Shown piece by piece: positions 1-5,344 of a stretch of 10,320 nt of DNA. Source of the DNA: an uncultured Anaerolineaceae bacterium (GTDB taxonomy: Bacteria; Chloroflexota; Anaerolineae; Anaerolineales; Anaerolineaceae); the NCBI GenBank assembly GCA_937920255.1, contig CALDSL010000155.1, positions 1 through 10,320 on the forward strand, read 5' to 3'. The position numbers and the translations under genes were made by a program. Position 1 is the first letter of the stretch. Every line of letters starts with the position of its first letter. The notes below the pieces were generated by a model. It worked only from the letters and a program-made list of their open reading frames with translations, ran no database searches and was not told the origin of the DNA.

Positions 1-2
1 TA

Positions 3-815
3 CGGCACTGGTCTGAAGTGGCGGGCATCTACTTTATTGTGATTGGTCTGGTGGTACTGGCGGATCTTTCACTGCAAACAGGATGGTTGACTTTGATCAT
101 TCTCCCTGCCATCGGATTAAGCTTTCTAGCCGGGGGTGTGTACCAGCGACGCGTTGGTTTGCTCATCGCGGGAAGCTTAACGCTGGGTCTTGGGGCCGGT
201 ATCTACATGCTGTTTTCTCAATCACTGGCGCTGGACATGCTCGCCCGGTTCGGGGCGCTGCTGCTGGCGTTCGGCATGGGATGGTATCTCATACCGTTGT
301 TCACGTATTGGCTGCTCCGGCGCGTGGCTTGGTGGGCATTGATCCCCGGCGGGGTGATCGTGGGAGCCGGGCTGGCGATGGTTTCCGAGCCGCTGCGGTT
401 GACCAGTTTTGCGCTGTTCATCGGCGCGTGCCTGGGGCTGGCGCTGCTAGCGTGGGGCGTGCATGCGCGCCTGCTAGGCCTCATCATCCCCGGCTGCCTG
501 CTGGTGAGCATGGGACCAGGTGTCTACGCCGCCTGGACCGGTGTGAATGAACCCAGCGCGCTTTCGCGGACGGGGATCATGCTGGTGGCGTTTGCGCTGG
601 GTTGGGGGCTGATCACCGTATTTTCGCGCGTGATCAAAAGCGCGTTTGTCTGGTGGCCGCTGATCCCGGGTGGAATTCTCGCCATGGTGGGTTGGGGGTT
701 GTATATTGGCGGAAACCCCGAGAACGCGTTGAGCTTCATTGGCAACACCGGCTCCATCGGGTTGATCATATTTGGCGTGTATCTTCTGCTGCTGCGCCGG
801 GGAATTCAACGCTGA
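3..815 (+). CDS. Polytopic membrane protein with four internal repeats (5' end probably outside window)
   Basis: I do not recognise a named family. The frame is open to the left edge. The first possible start is a GTG at 18, but it has no Shine-Dalgarno before it and residues RHWSE precede it in frame, so the true start is probably upstream. Counting from GTG18 there are 265 residues, almost entirely hydrophobic, with roughly seven or eight membrane segments. A motif recurs four times, at residues about 45-63, 102-121, 151-170 and 209-229. Copies one and three read R-x-GLLI/R-LLGLIIPG followed by G-x-G-x-Y. Copies two and four read WW-x-LIPGG followed by G-x-G. The period is therefore a doublet of about 106 residues. 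Such WWPLIPGG segments occur in small bacterial envelope proteins, but I cannot assign a function. A hairpin follows the stop and the next gene has its own ribosome site, so it is probably the last gene of its unit. Confidence 0.72.
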   Translation, partial: RHWSEVAGIYFIVIGLVVLADLSLQTGWLTLIILPAIGLSFLAGGVYQRRVGLLIAGSLTLGLGAGIYMLFSQSLALDMLARFGALLLAFGMGWYLIPLFTYWLLRRVAWWALIPGGVIVGAGLAMVSEPLRLTSFALFIGACLGLALLAWGVHARLLGLIIPGCLLVSMGPGVYAAWTGVNEPSALSRTGIMLVAFALGWGLITVFSRVIKSAFVWWPLIPGGILAMVGWGLYIGGNPENALSFIGNTGSIGLIIFGVYLLLLRRGIQR

Positions 816-847
816 ATTCTGATTAGAACTTATTAAGGAACCTGATA

Positions 848-865
848 TAGCGCTGTCTGGCGCTA
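848..865 (+). repeat. Small inverted repeat, TAGCGC/GCGCTA
   Basis: A 6-bp perfect stem (848-853 with 860-865) encloses the loop TGTCTG. It lies just 5' of the stronger hairpin at 868-894, so the gap between the membrane protein and msrP holds two hairpins in tandem. Its role is unknown; it may add to termination of the upstream gene. Confidence 0.4.
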
Positions 866-867
866 GA

Positions 868-900
868 AAATCCTACCAAAACATGGTAGGATTTATTTCA
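868..900 (+). terminator. Hairpin with T-rich 3' flank, probable terminator
   Basis: AAATCCTACC (868-877) pairs perfectly with GGTAGGATTT (885-894) around a 7-nt loop, AAAACAT. The run ATTTATTTC on the 3' side gives a weak U-tract. It follows the membrane gene by about 50 nt and precedes msrP, so termination of the upstream gene is the simplest reading. The stem is AT-rich for an intrinsic terminator, so an operator for the msrP promoter is an alternative. A TTGACA hexamer lies at 908-913, but I see no convincing -10 at 16-18 bp from it. Confidence 0.45.
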
Positions 901-960
901 TATAAATTTGACAATAATAGTAGTAATAGCGCGAGAAGACGCCGGAGAAGGAGGTTCGCG

Positions 961-1938
961 ATGAGTGTCCGTAAGTTAAAGTCTGAACCTGTGAAATCAT
1001 CAGAGATAACACCCGAACATGTGTATCTCAACCGCAGGCAGTTCCTCAAGGCAATGGGCATCACCAGCAGCGCGGCTTTACTGGCAGCCTGCGGGGTGGA
1101 CGGTGGTCCATCCAGCACCGAACTTCCAACTGAGGTTGCCGCGGAAGCGCCGGTGGAACCGGCCGTTATACCAGTGGATGAATTGGGCGAGGCGGCCAAC
1201 ACCTTTGAGGAGATCACCAATTACAACAATTACTACGAGTTCACGGTGGTCAAGCAGCAGGTCGCCGATCTTGCGAAAGACTTCCCGATCGAGCCATGGA
1301 CGATTGAAGTGGGCGGGTTGGTCGGCAAGCCACGCACGTTTGGCATGGACGAAATTCTCAGGATGTTCCCGCTAGAGGATCGCGTTTACCGCCTGCGTTG
1401 CGTGGAGGCCTGGTCGATGGTCATCCCCTGGTTGGGTTTTCCGCTCTCCGCGCTTCTCAAGGAAGTCGAACCGTTGGCAGACGCGCGGTTCGTCGGTTTT
1501 CAAACCAAAAACGATCCGGATAACATGCCGGGCATGTTCTCCATGTACCCCTGGCCGTATTATGAGGGCCTACGCATGGACGAAGCCATGCATGATCTGA
1601 GCATCTTATCCGTCGGCTTGTATGGAAAAATGTTGCTGCCGCAAAACGGCGCGCCGATCCGCCTGGTTGTGCCGTGGAAGTACGGGTTTAAGAGCATCAA
1701 GTCTATCGTCAAGATTGACCTGCTGGCTGACGAACCCAAGACATTCTGGTCAGCCATCGCGCCGGACGAATACGGATTTTACGCCAACGTCAATCCCGAG
1801 GTCGATCACCCGCGCTGGTCGCAGGCCACCGAGCGCCGGATTGGCGAAACTGCGCGGCGCAAGACGCTGATGTTTAACGGCTACGCCGAAGAAGTGGTCG
1901 GTCTGTACAAAGACCTGGACTTAACGATCTACTATTAG
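961..1938 (+). CDS. msrP: MsrP-like molybdopterin protein-methionine-sulfoxide reductase, Tat lipoprotein
   Basis: This is the catalytic subunit of the MsrPQ system, which reduces methionine sulfoxide in proteins outside the cytoplasm, using electrons from the quinone pool delivered by MsrQ. I chose ATG961 (325 aa) because AAGGAGG at 948-954 sits 6 nt upstream and the N-terminal pattern up to the twin arginine resembles E. coli MsrP. An in-frame ATG at 883 lies inside a hairpin and has no such site. Visible features are the twin-arginine motif NRRQFLK (residues 24-30), a hydrophobic stretch ending in the lipobox LAAC with Cys44, an acidic/Pro-rich linker (about 45-72), YNNYYEF (88-93), the molybdenum-ligand motif RCVEAWSMVIPW with Cys147, and the pterin-contacting PWKYGFKSIKSI (238-249). 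The lipobox suggests lipid anchoring, whereas E. coli MsrP is a soluble periplasmic protein. The partner gene msrQ follows after 4 nt. Confidence 0.95.
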   Translation: MSVRKLKSEPVKSSEITPEHVYLNRRQFLKAMGITSSAALLAACGVDGGPSSTELPTEVAAEAPVEPAVIPVDELGEAANTFEEITNYNNYYEFTVVKQQVADLAKDFPIEPWTIEVGGLVGKPRTFGMDEILRMFPLEDRVYRLRCVEAWSMVIPWLGFPLSALLKEVEPLADARFVGFQTKNDPDNMPGMFSMYPWPYYEGLRMDEAMHDLSILSVGLYGKMLLPQNGAPIRLVVPWKYGFKSIKSIVKIDLLADEPKTFWSAIAPDEYGFYANVNPEVDHPRWSQATERRIGETARRKTLMFNGYAEEVVGLYKDLDLTIYY

Positions 1939-1942
1939 TCGA

Positions 1943-2608
1943 ATGAAGCGTTGGAACATCTCCTGGTTAAACGTCGTAACCCACATCGGCGCGCTGATAC
2001 CGCTGCTGGTGTTGATCTGGGACTACGCCAACGATAACCTTACCGTTAATTGGATCCAGGCAGTGGAACAGCGCACCGGGTTCATCGCGTTGAACCTGCT
2101 GGTGCTTTCATTGGCAAGCACGCCGGTGCAAACCCTCACCGGTTACCGGCCGGTACACTACATCCGCCGCCCGCTGGGCGTGTGGGCGTTTGTGTACGCT
2201 GCGCTGCATTTCATCGTATTTTCCGTCATCGATTATGGCTGGGACTGGTCGCTGTTGCGCGAGGCAATTTTTGAAAAACCGTATGCGCTGGTCGGATTTG
2301 CCGCGCTGGTCATTCTCACTCCGCTTGCTCTGACTTCGTGGAAGTGGTGGAAGAAAAAGCTGGGAAAGCGCTGGAAGCGTCTGCACCAGATGGTGTACCT
2401 GGCAGGCATTCTGGTTATCGTTCATTATGCCTGGGTGGTGAAAGGCACCATCATCACCCTGCAGGGTAATGTGCTGCTGCCGGTGCTGTACGGCGCAATC
2501 GTGGCGCTGCTGTTGATCATGCGCCTGCCGCCGGTAAAGCGCAATATCACCCGCTGGCGCACGTCACTACAGGGGCGCATCCATGCCCGGCGTAGAATGG
2601 CCAGTTAA
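1943..2608 (+). CDS. msrQ: MsrQ-like heme b membrane subunit (ferric reductase-like domain)
   Basis: This is the integral-membrane cytochrome partner that passes electrons from quinol (or a flavin donor) to MsrP. The 221-aa protein has about six hydrophobic segments, near residues 11-27, 45-62, 77-97, 113-131, 148-167 and 176-194, in the ferric-reductase-like fold. Candidate heme ligands are His89 (in YAALHF), His148 (in RLHQMVYLAG) and His161 (in HYAWVV), which match the conserved histidines of the YedZ family. The family signature RRPLGVWAF is at 75-83. The C-terminus is basic (RIHARRR), as expected for a cytoplasmic tail. The start lies 4 nt after the msrP stop with no strong Shine-Dalgarno between, so translation is probably coupled. 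Length and gene order are normal for msrPQ. Confidence 0.93.
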   Translation: MKRWNISWLNVVTHIGALIPLLVLIWDYANDNLTVNWIQAVEQRTGFIALNLLVLSLASTPVQTLTGYRPVHYIRRPLGVWAFVYAALHFIVFSVIDYGWDWSLLREAIFEKPYALVGFAALVILTPLALTSWKWWKKKLGKRWKRLHQMVYLAGILVIVHYAWVVKGTIITLQGNVLLPVLYGAIVALLLIMRLPPVKRNITRWRTSLQGRIHARRRMAS

Positions 2609-2631
2609 AGTTTTGCATATCGGTTTATAAT
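2603..2631 (+). promoter_or_regulatory. Candidate promoter of the MFS gene, perfect TATAAT
   Basis: A perfect -10, TATAAT, lies at 2626-2631. The hexamer 17 bp upstream, AGTTAA at 2603-2608, is a poor -35 and overlaps the msrQ stop codon. Transcription from about 2638 would run into the hairpin at 2649-2668 before the MFS start. The -10 alone supports the call. Confidence 0.35.
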
Positions 2632-2648
2632 TCTGCAGGATGAAGTCC

Positions 2649-2668
2649 GGCCCCGCGTCAGCGGGGTC
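2649..2668 (+). repeat. GC-rich hairpin between msrQ and the MFS gene
   Basis: CCCCGC (2651-2656) pairs with GCGGGG (2661-2666) over a GTCA tetraloop. The stem extends by one G-U and one G-C pair to 2649-2668. The 3' flank GTCTTAAG is not a good U-tract. It may be a weak terminator for msrPQ, or a leader structure for the MFS mRNA if the TATAAT at 2626 is used. Confidence 0.4.
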
Positions 2669-2691
2669 GTCTTAAGCTGCGGAGGCCCTCA

Positions 2692-3969
2692 TTGAAACCC
2701 GACATGCGAACTTTTCGCCTGGGTGTCGTCAACGGCGTACTGTATATCCTCAGCGAAACGCTGCTGGATCCCACGCTGGTACTGATCGCGTATCTGAGTA
2801 TGATCACCGATTCTCCCATTTTGCTGGGCATGTTGTTGCCGCTGCGTGATGGGGCGTGGGCGCTACCGCAGTTGTGGGTGTCATGCTTTCTTCCCAGCAT
2901 CCCGCGCAAGATCGACATGTACCGGAAGTTGTCGGTCGTGCGCATTCTCAGTTGGGGATCGATCGCAGTGGTGATTAACTTCGTCCGCCAGCCAGATTTG
3001 ATCCTGATCCTGTTCTTTCTTGCCTACGCACTCGCTGCGCTGACCTCCGGCCTGAGCGGTCTACCGTTCCTCGAAATCGTAGGAAAAACGATCCCGGCGG
3101 AACGGCGCGGCGAATTTTTTGCCTGGCGGTTTGGTCTGGGTGGCCTGATGGGCATTGGCGCGAGCGTTCTGGTGCGCTATTTGATCGATCCCCACGGGCC
3201 GCTGCCAACCCCGCAAAATTATGGTGTGCTCGCGGCGCTGTATTTTGTCGCCGCTTCGGCATCGCTGCTGTTTTTCAACCAGGTCAATGAGCCGCCGGAC
3301 GAGACGGTGGGCACGCGGACGGCCTTTTTTGCGCAGTTGCGACGCGCGGTTGCTTACCTGAAACAAGACATCAGCTATCGCCGGTTTATTACCATGCAGT
3401 CGATGATGACCGTTGCCGGGTCGGCTACGCCGTTCTTCGCCGTTTTTGTGCAGCAGAGCCTGGGTGGTTCCAAGGCGATGGTGGGCGTTTACCTGGGAGT
3501 GATTACCGTCACCAACTTGCTCGGCAACATTCTGTTTGGACGAATGTCGCGCCGGTTGGGCAACCGGCAGGTGATGATCTGGGCTACCATGATTGGATTG
3601 TCCATGTCGTTGCTGGTGACCCTGCTGGCCGTGTTCGGGCGCGATTTGGGCGTAGCGGGGCGCGCGGCTGATCTTGCGCTGGTGCCGGTGTTTATTTTAT
3701 CCGGGCTGCGCGGCACAGGCATTGGCGTTTCGGCCAATAGCCTGCTGCTGGACCTTACGCCGGTGGGTGAGCGCTCATTGTATCTGGGTTTTTACAACAC
3801 ATTTTTCGGCCTGGTGATGCTCGCCACGTTTACCAGTGGGCTGGTGCTCAGCCTGATCGGTTTTGCCGGTTTGGCCGCGCTCACCCTGGCGGCGCATCTG
3901 CTGGCGCTGCTCGCGGCGCAGCGCATCCATTCGCCTGTGTTCGTGGAACCAGCCGCCGAAGCTCGCTGA
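2692..3969 (+). CDS. Major facilitator superfamily transporter
   Basis: This 425-aa protein has about 12 hydrophobic segments in two halves joined by a hydrophilic loop (about 199-230), the normal plan and length for an MFS permease. The inter-helix loop motif of the second half, GRMSRRLGNRQ (283-293), matches the MFS G-x-x-x-R/D-R-x-G-R-R type pattern. The conserved-looking IPAERRGEFFAWRFG (134-148) sits in the first half. The substrate cannot be read from the sequence. I chose TTG2692 as start because GGAGG at 2681-2685 is 6 nt upstream. The next in-frame ATG (2704) would be 18 nt from that site. It may be transcribed from its own promoter rather than with msrPQ, since 83 nt with a hairpin and a TATAAT separate them. 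It resembles in general type, but is not a close copy of, the MFS gene at 7191-8531. Confidence 0.9.
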   Translation: MKPDMRTFRLGVVNGVLYILSETLLDPTLVLIAYLSMITDSPILLGMLLPLRDGAWALPQLWVSCFLPSIPRKIDMYRKLSVVRILSWGSIAVVINFVRQPDLILILFFLAYALAALTSGLSGLPFLEIVGKTIPAERRGEFFAWRFGLGGLMGIGASVLVRYLIDPHGPLPTPQNYGVLAALYFVAASASLLFFNQVNEPPDETVGTRTAFFAQLRRAVAYLKQDISYRRFITMQSMMTVAGSATPFFAVFVQQSLGGSKAMVGVYLGVITVTNLLGNILFGRMSRRLGNRQVMIWATMIGLSMSLLVTLLAVFGRDLGVAGRAADLALVPVFILSGLRGTGIGVSANSLLLDLTPVGERSLYLGFYNTFFGLVMLATFTSGLVLSLIGFAGLAALTLAAHLLALLAAQRIHSPVFVEPAAEAR

Positions 3970-3986
3970 TGCGACCCTCCTCCATT

Positions 3987-4020
3987 TAGGGAAATCCCTC
4001 GGGAGAAAAAGGAATCTTCC
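3987..4020 (+). promoter_or_regulatory. Operator pair upstream of the DUF892 gene (copy A)
   Basis: Box 1 is TAGGGAAATCCCTC (3987-4000), a perfect dyad AGGGA-AA-TCCCT. Box 2 is GGAATCTTCC (4011-4020), which fits the looser pattern GGA-N4-TCC, and its start is 22 bp from the GGG of box 1. Both are repeated at identical offsets upstream of the YtxH operon (4727-4760). Box centres would be near -65 and -43 relative to the start site predicted from the TATAGT at 4047. These are usual activator positions on one face of the helix. The binding protein is unknown. Confidence 0.65.
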
Positions 4021-4023
4021 GAG

Positions 4024-4052
4024 TTGGTATTTTGATTCATGACCGTTATAGT
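4024..4052 (+). promoter_or_regulatory. Promoter of the DUF892 gene
   Basis: The -35 TTGGTA (4024-4029) and -10 TATAGT (4047-4052) have a 17-bp spacer. The -35 begins 23 bp after the operator box TAGGGAAATCCCTC. The same -10, spacer and distance recur at 4764-4792, which makes chance unlikely. Transcription should start near 4059, giving a leader of about 55 nt. Confidence 0.7.
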
Positions 4053-4114
4053 TGTAACGATGCTTTATCAAATTGAATGGTTGTAACAATAATGGTGAAA
4101 GAAAGGGAGTTCCA

Positions 4115-4609
4115 ATGGCAGGGAAAGTAAAGAATCTTGAAGATTTGCTGGTTGACCAGTTGAAGGACTTGTACAGCGCTGAAGGCCAGATTATCAACGC
4201 GCTGCCGAAAATGGCCAAGGCCGCTACCAACGAAGAGTTGCGCATGGGCTTTGAGCAGCATCTCGAGCAGACGCGGCAGCAACAGAAGCGCATTGAGGAC
4301 ATGTTCCAGTACCTGGAAGGCTCGCCGCGCGGCAAGAAATGTGTGGGCATGGAAGGTTTGATTGCCGAAGGTGACGAAGTCATGAAAGAGGATATGGAAC
4401 CTCAGGCACGCGACGCCGCCTTGATCGCCGCCGCGCAAAAAGTGGAGCATTATGAGATTTCGGGTTACGGCACCGCCGCTACCTACGCTGACATGCTTGG
4501 TAAGAAAGAAGTTGGCCAACTCCTGAAGCAGTCTCTCAACGAAGAAGAAATGACCGATCAGAAGCTGACCAAGATGGCCAAGATGAATGTCAATTGGAAG
4601 GCCAAATAG
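4115..4609 (+). CDS. DUF892 (YciE/YciF-like) ferritin-like protein
   Basis: This 164-aa protein belongs to the DUF892 family, a ferritin-like four-helix bundle found in bacterial stress regulons. Its exact biochemical activity is not established, though a di-metal site is seen in related structures. I chose ATG4115 because AAGGGAG (4103-4109) precedes it. The in-frame ATG at 4073 would add 14 unlikely residues (CNNNGERKG). Helix 1 carries DLYSAEGQI with Glu23. Helix 2 carries FEQHLEQT with His49 and Glu51. Helix 3 carries QKVEHYEISGYGT with Glu111, His112 and Glu114. Helix 4 carries LNEEEMTDQKLT with Glu143-145. These are the conserved acidic/His positions of the family. Length is typical. 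The gene has its own promoter and a strong terminator, so it is probably monocistronic, but it shares its operator layout with the YtxH operon. Confidence 0.93.
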   Translation: MAGKVKNLEDLLVDQLKDLYSAEGQIINALPKMAKAATNEELRMGFEQHLEQTRQQQKRIEDMFQYLEGSPRGKKCVGMEGLIAEGDEVMKEDMEPQARDAALIAAAQKVEHYEISGYGTAATYADMLGKKEVGQLLKQSLNEEEMTDQKLTKMAKMNVNWKAK

Positions 4610-4644
4610 ACGATTGTGTCTGGGTTAACCCTGGCACGACAGAG

Positions 4645-4682
4645 AAAAAAGCGCACGCTGGTACCCCGGCGTGCGCTTTTTT
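4645..4682 (+). terminator. Strong intrinsic terminator after the DUF892 gene
   Basis: GCGCACGC (4651-4658) pairs with GCGTGCGC (4669-4676) around a 10-nt loop. It is preceded by six A (4645-4650) and followed by six T (4677-4682), so the stem can extend to 14 bp and the structure could act in both directions. It separates the DUF892 transcript from the next operon. Confidence 0.92.
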
Positions 4683-4726
4683 CATGGGTTACTCATACGA
4701 GCGCGGTATCCAAATCGGGACACTTG

Positions 4727-4760
4727 TAGGGAAATCCCTCAAATCAGTTCGGATGAGTCC
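4727..4760 (+). promoter_or_regulatory. Operator pair upstream of the YtxH operon (copy B)
   Basis: Box 1, TAGGGAAATCCCTC (4727-4740), is identical over 14 bp to the box at 3987-4000. Box 2, GGATGAGTCC (4751-4760), shares only the GGA-N4-TCC frame with copy A but sits at exactly the same offset. The bases between and around the boxes otherwise differ between the two copies, so this is conservation of sites and not a recent duplication of the whole upstream region. Confidence 0.65.
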
Positions 4761-4763
4761 CAA

Positions 4764-4792
4764 TTGTGGTCTTGCTCGAAAAAACCTATAGT
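4764..4792 (+). promoter_or_regulatory. Promoter of the YtxH stress operon
   Basis: The -35 TTGTGG (4764-4769), 17-bp spacer and -10 TATAGT (4787-4792) have the same geometry as the promoter at 4024-4052, again 23 bp after the 14-bp box. The predicted start is near 4799, giving a leader of about 68 nt before ATG4867. The -35 is weak, which suits activator dependence. Confidence 0.7.
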
Positions 4793-4866
4793 GAAGTAGA
4801 TTGTTTGCCGAGGTGGCACAATACCCTCTTCACGCCGTGTCCGTGAGAGAAAAAGGAGAAAAACCG

Positions 4867-5181
4867 ATGTATGAAGATGATTCCAATCTCTTGACCATTC
4901 TGCTCGCGTTTTTGATTGGCGGGCTGGTGGGCGCTGCGGTGATGGCAATCTTCGCGCCGCAGTCCGGGCAGGAAACGCGCGGTTACATCCGCTCGAAGGG
5001 TATGGATTTGAAGGATAAAGCGGTAGGAACCACCACGCAGACTGGTAAAGCTGTCAGCGAACTGGTTGGTGAAGCACGTGACCGCGCGACAAACCTTTTC
5101 CGTCGCGGGCAGGACCTGGGCGAATCGGTGAAGTCCAATATCGAGCAGGAAGCCAAGTCCAAGTCCGTCCAGTTCGGATAG
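4867..5181 (+). CDS. YtxH-domain small membrane stress protein
   Basis: The protein is 104 aa from ATG4867. The start is supported by AAGGAG (4853-4858). An in-frame TTG at 4801 would lie almost at the predicted transcription start and is rejected. One N-terminal transmembrane helix (about residues 8-31, LLTILLAFLIGGLVGAAVMAIF) is followed by the YtxH signature APQSGQETRGYIRSKG (30-45), then a hydrophilic, probably helical region rich in Lys, Glu and Asp (about 46-104). This is the usual plan of YtxH (PF12732-type) proteins, which are induced by general stress in several bacteria but lack a defined activity. The soluble part probably faces the cytoplasm. It is the first gene of a likely operon with 5192, 5313 and 6668. 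Confidence 0.88.
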   Translation: MYEDDSNLLTILLAFLIGGLVGAAVMAIFAPQSGQETRGYIRSKGMDLKDKAVGTTTQTGKAVSELVGEARDRATNLFRRGQDLGESVKSNIEQEAKSKSVQFG

Positions 5182-5191
5182 GGAGGAAGTG

Positions 5192-5344
5192 ATGAATCAG
5201 CCGAAGCCAAACATTAACGAAACCGGCAAGATTCAGCACAGCCGAAAATGGATTGGGGCGAAACTTCCGAGCTTCGACAAATATACCGGTAAAGTGATTA
5301 AAGGAGAATTGAATGACAAGAACAGTAGTAGCTCTTTACGATAG
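5192..5344 (+). CDS. Possible 50-aa basic small protein overlapping the next gene
   Basis: An ATG at 5192 follows an excellent ribosome site, GGGAGG (5181-5186), which starts on the last base of the YtxH stop codon. The frame runs 50 codons to TAG at 5342-5344 and overlaps the start of the YflT-like gene by 32 nt in another frame. The product begins MNQPKPNINETGKIQ, is basic and hydrophilic, and has no membrane segment or recognised domain; a central piece reads KWIGAKLPSFDKYTGKVIKG. The ribosome site of the next gene (5301-5306) lies inside it, so translation of the two could be coupled. Without this ORF the 131-nt gap would be unexplained and its strong Shine-Dalgarno idle. I do not recognise the family. 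Confidence 0.5.
   Translation: MNQPKPNINETGKIQHSRKWIGAKLPSFDKYTGKVIKGELNDKNSSSSLR

Noticed and set aside
883..960. Upstream ATG extension of msrP
   Set aside because: The ATG lies in a hairpin loop, while ATG961 has an AAGGAGG at 6 nt and gives an N-terminus like that of E. coli MsrP.
3775..4383. 202-codon minus-strand frame across the end of the MFS and start of the DUF892 gene
   Set aside because: It spans two well-supported + genes and their promoter and has no domain.
4594..4791. 65-codon frame after the DUF892 gene
   Set aside because: It reads straight through a strong intrinsic terminator and the operator/promoter of the next operon, and no ribosome site marks its start.
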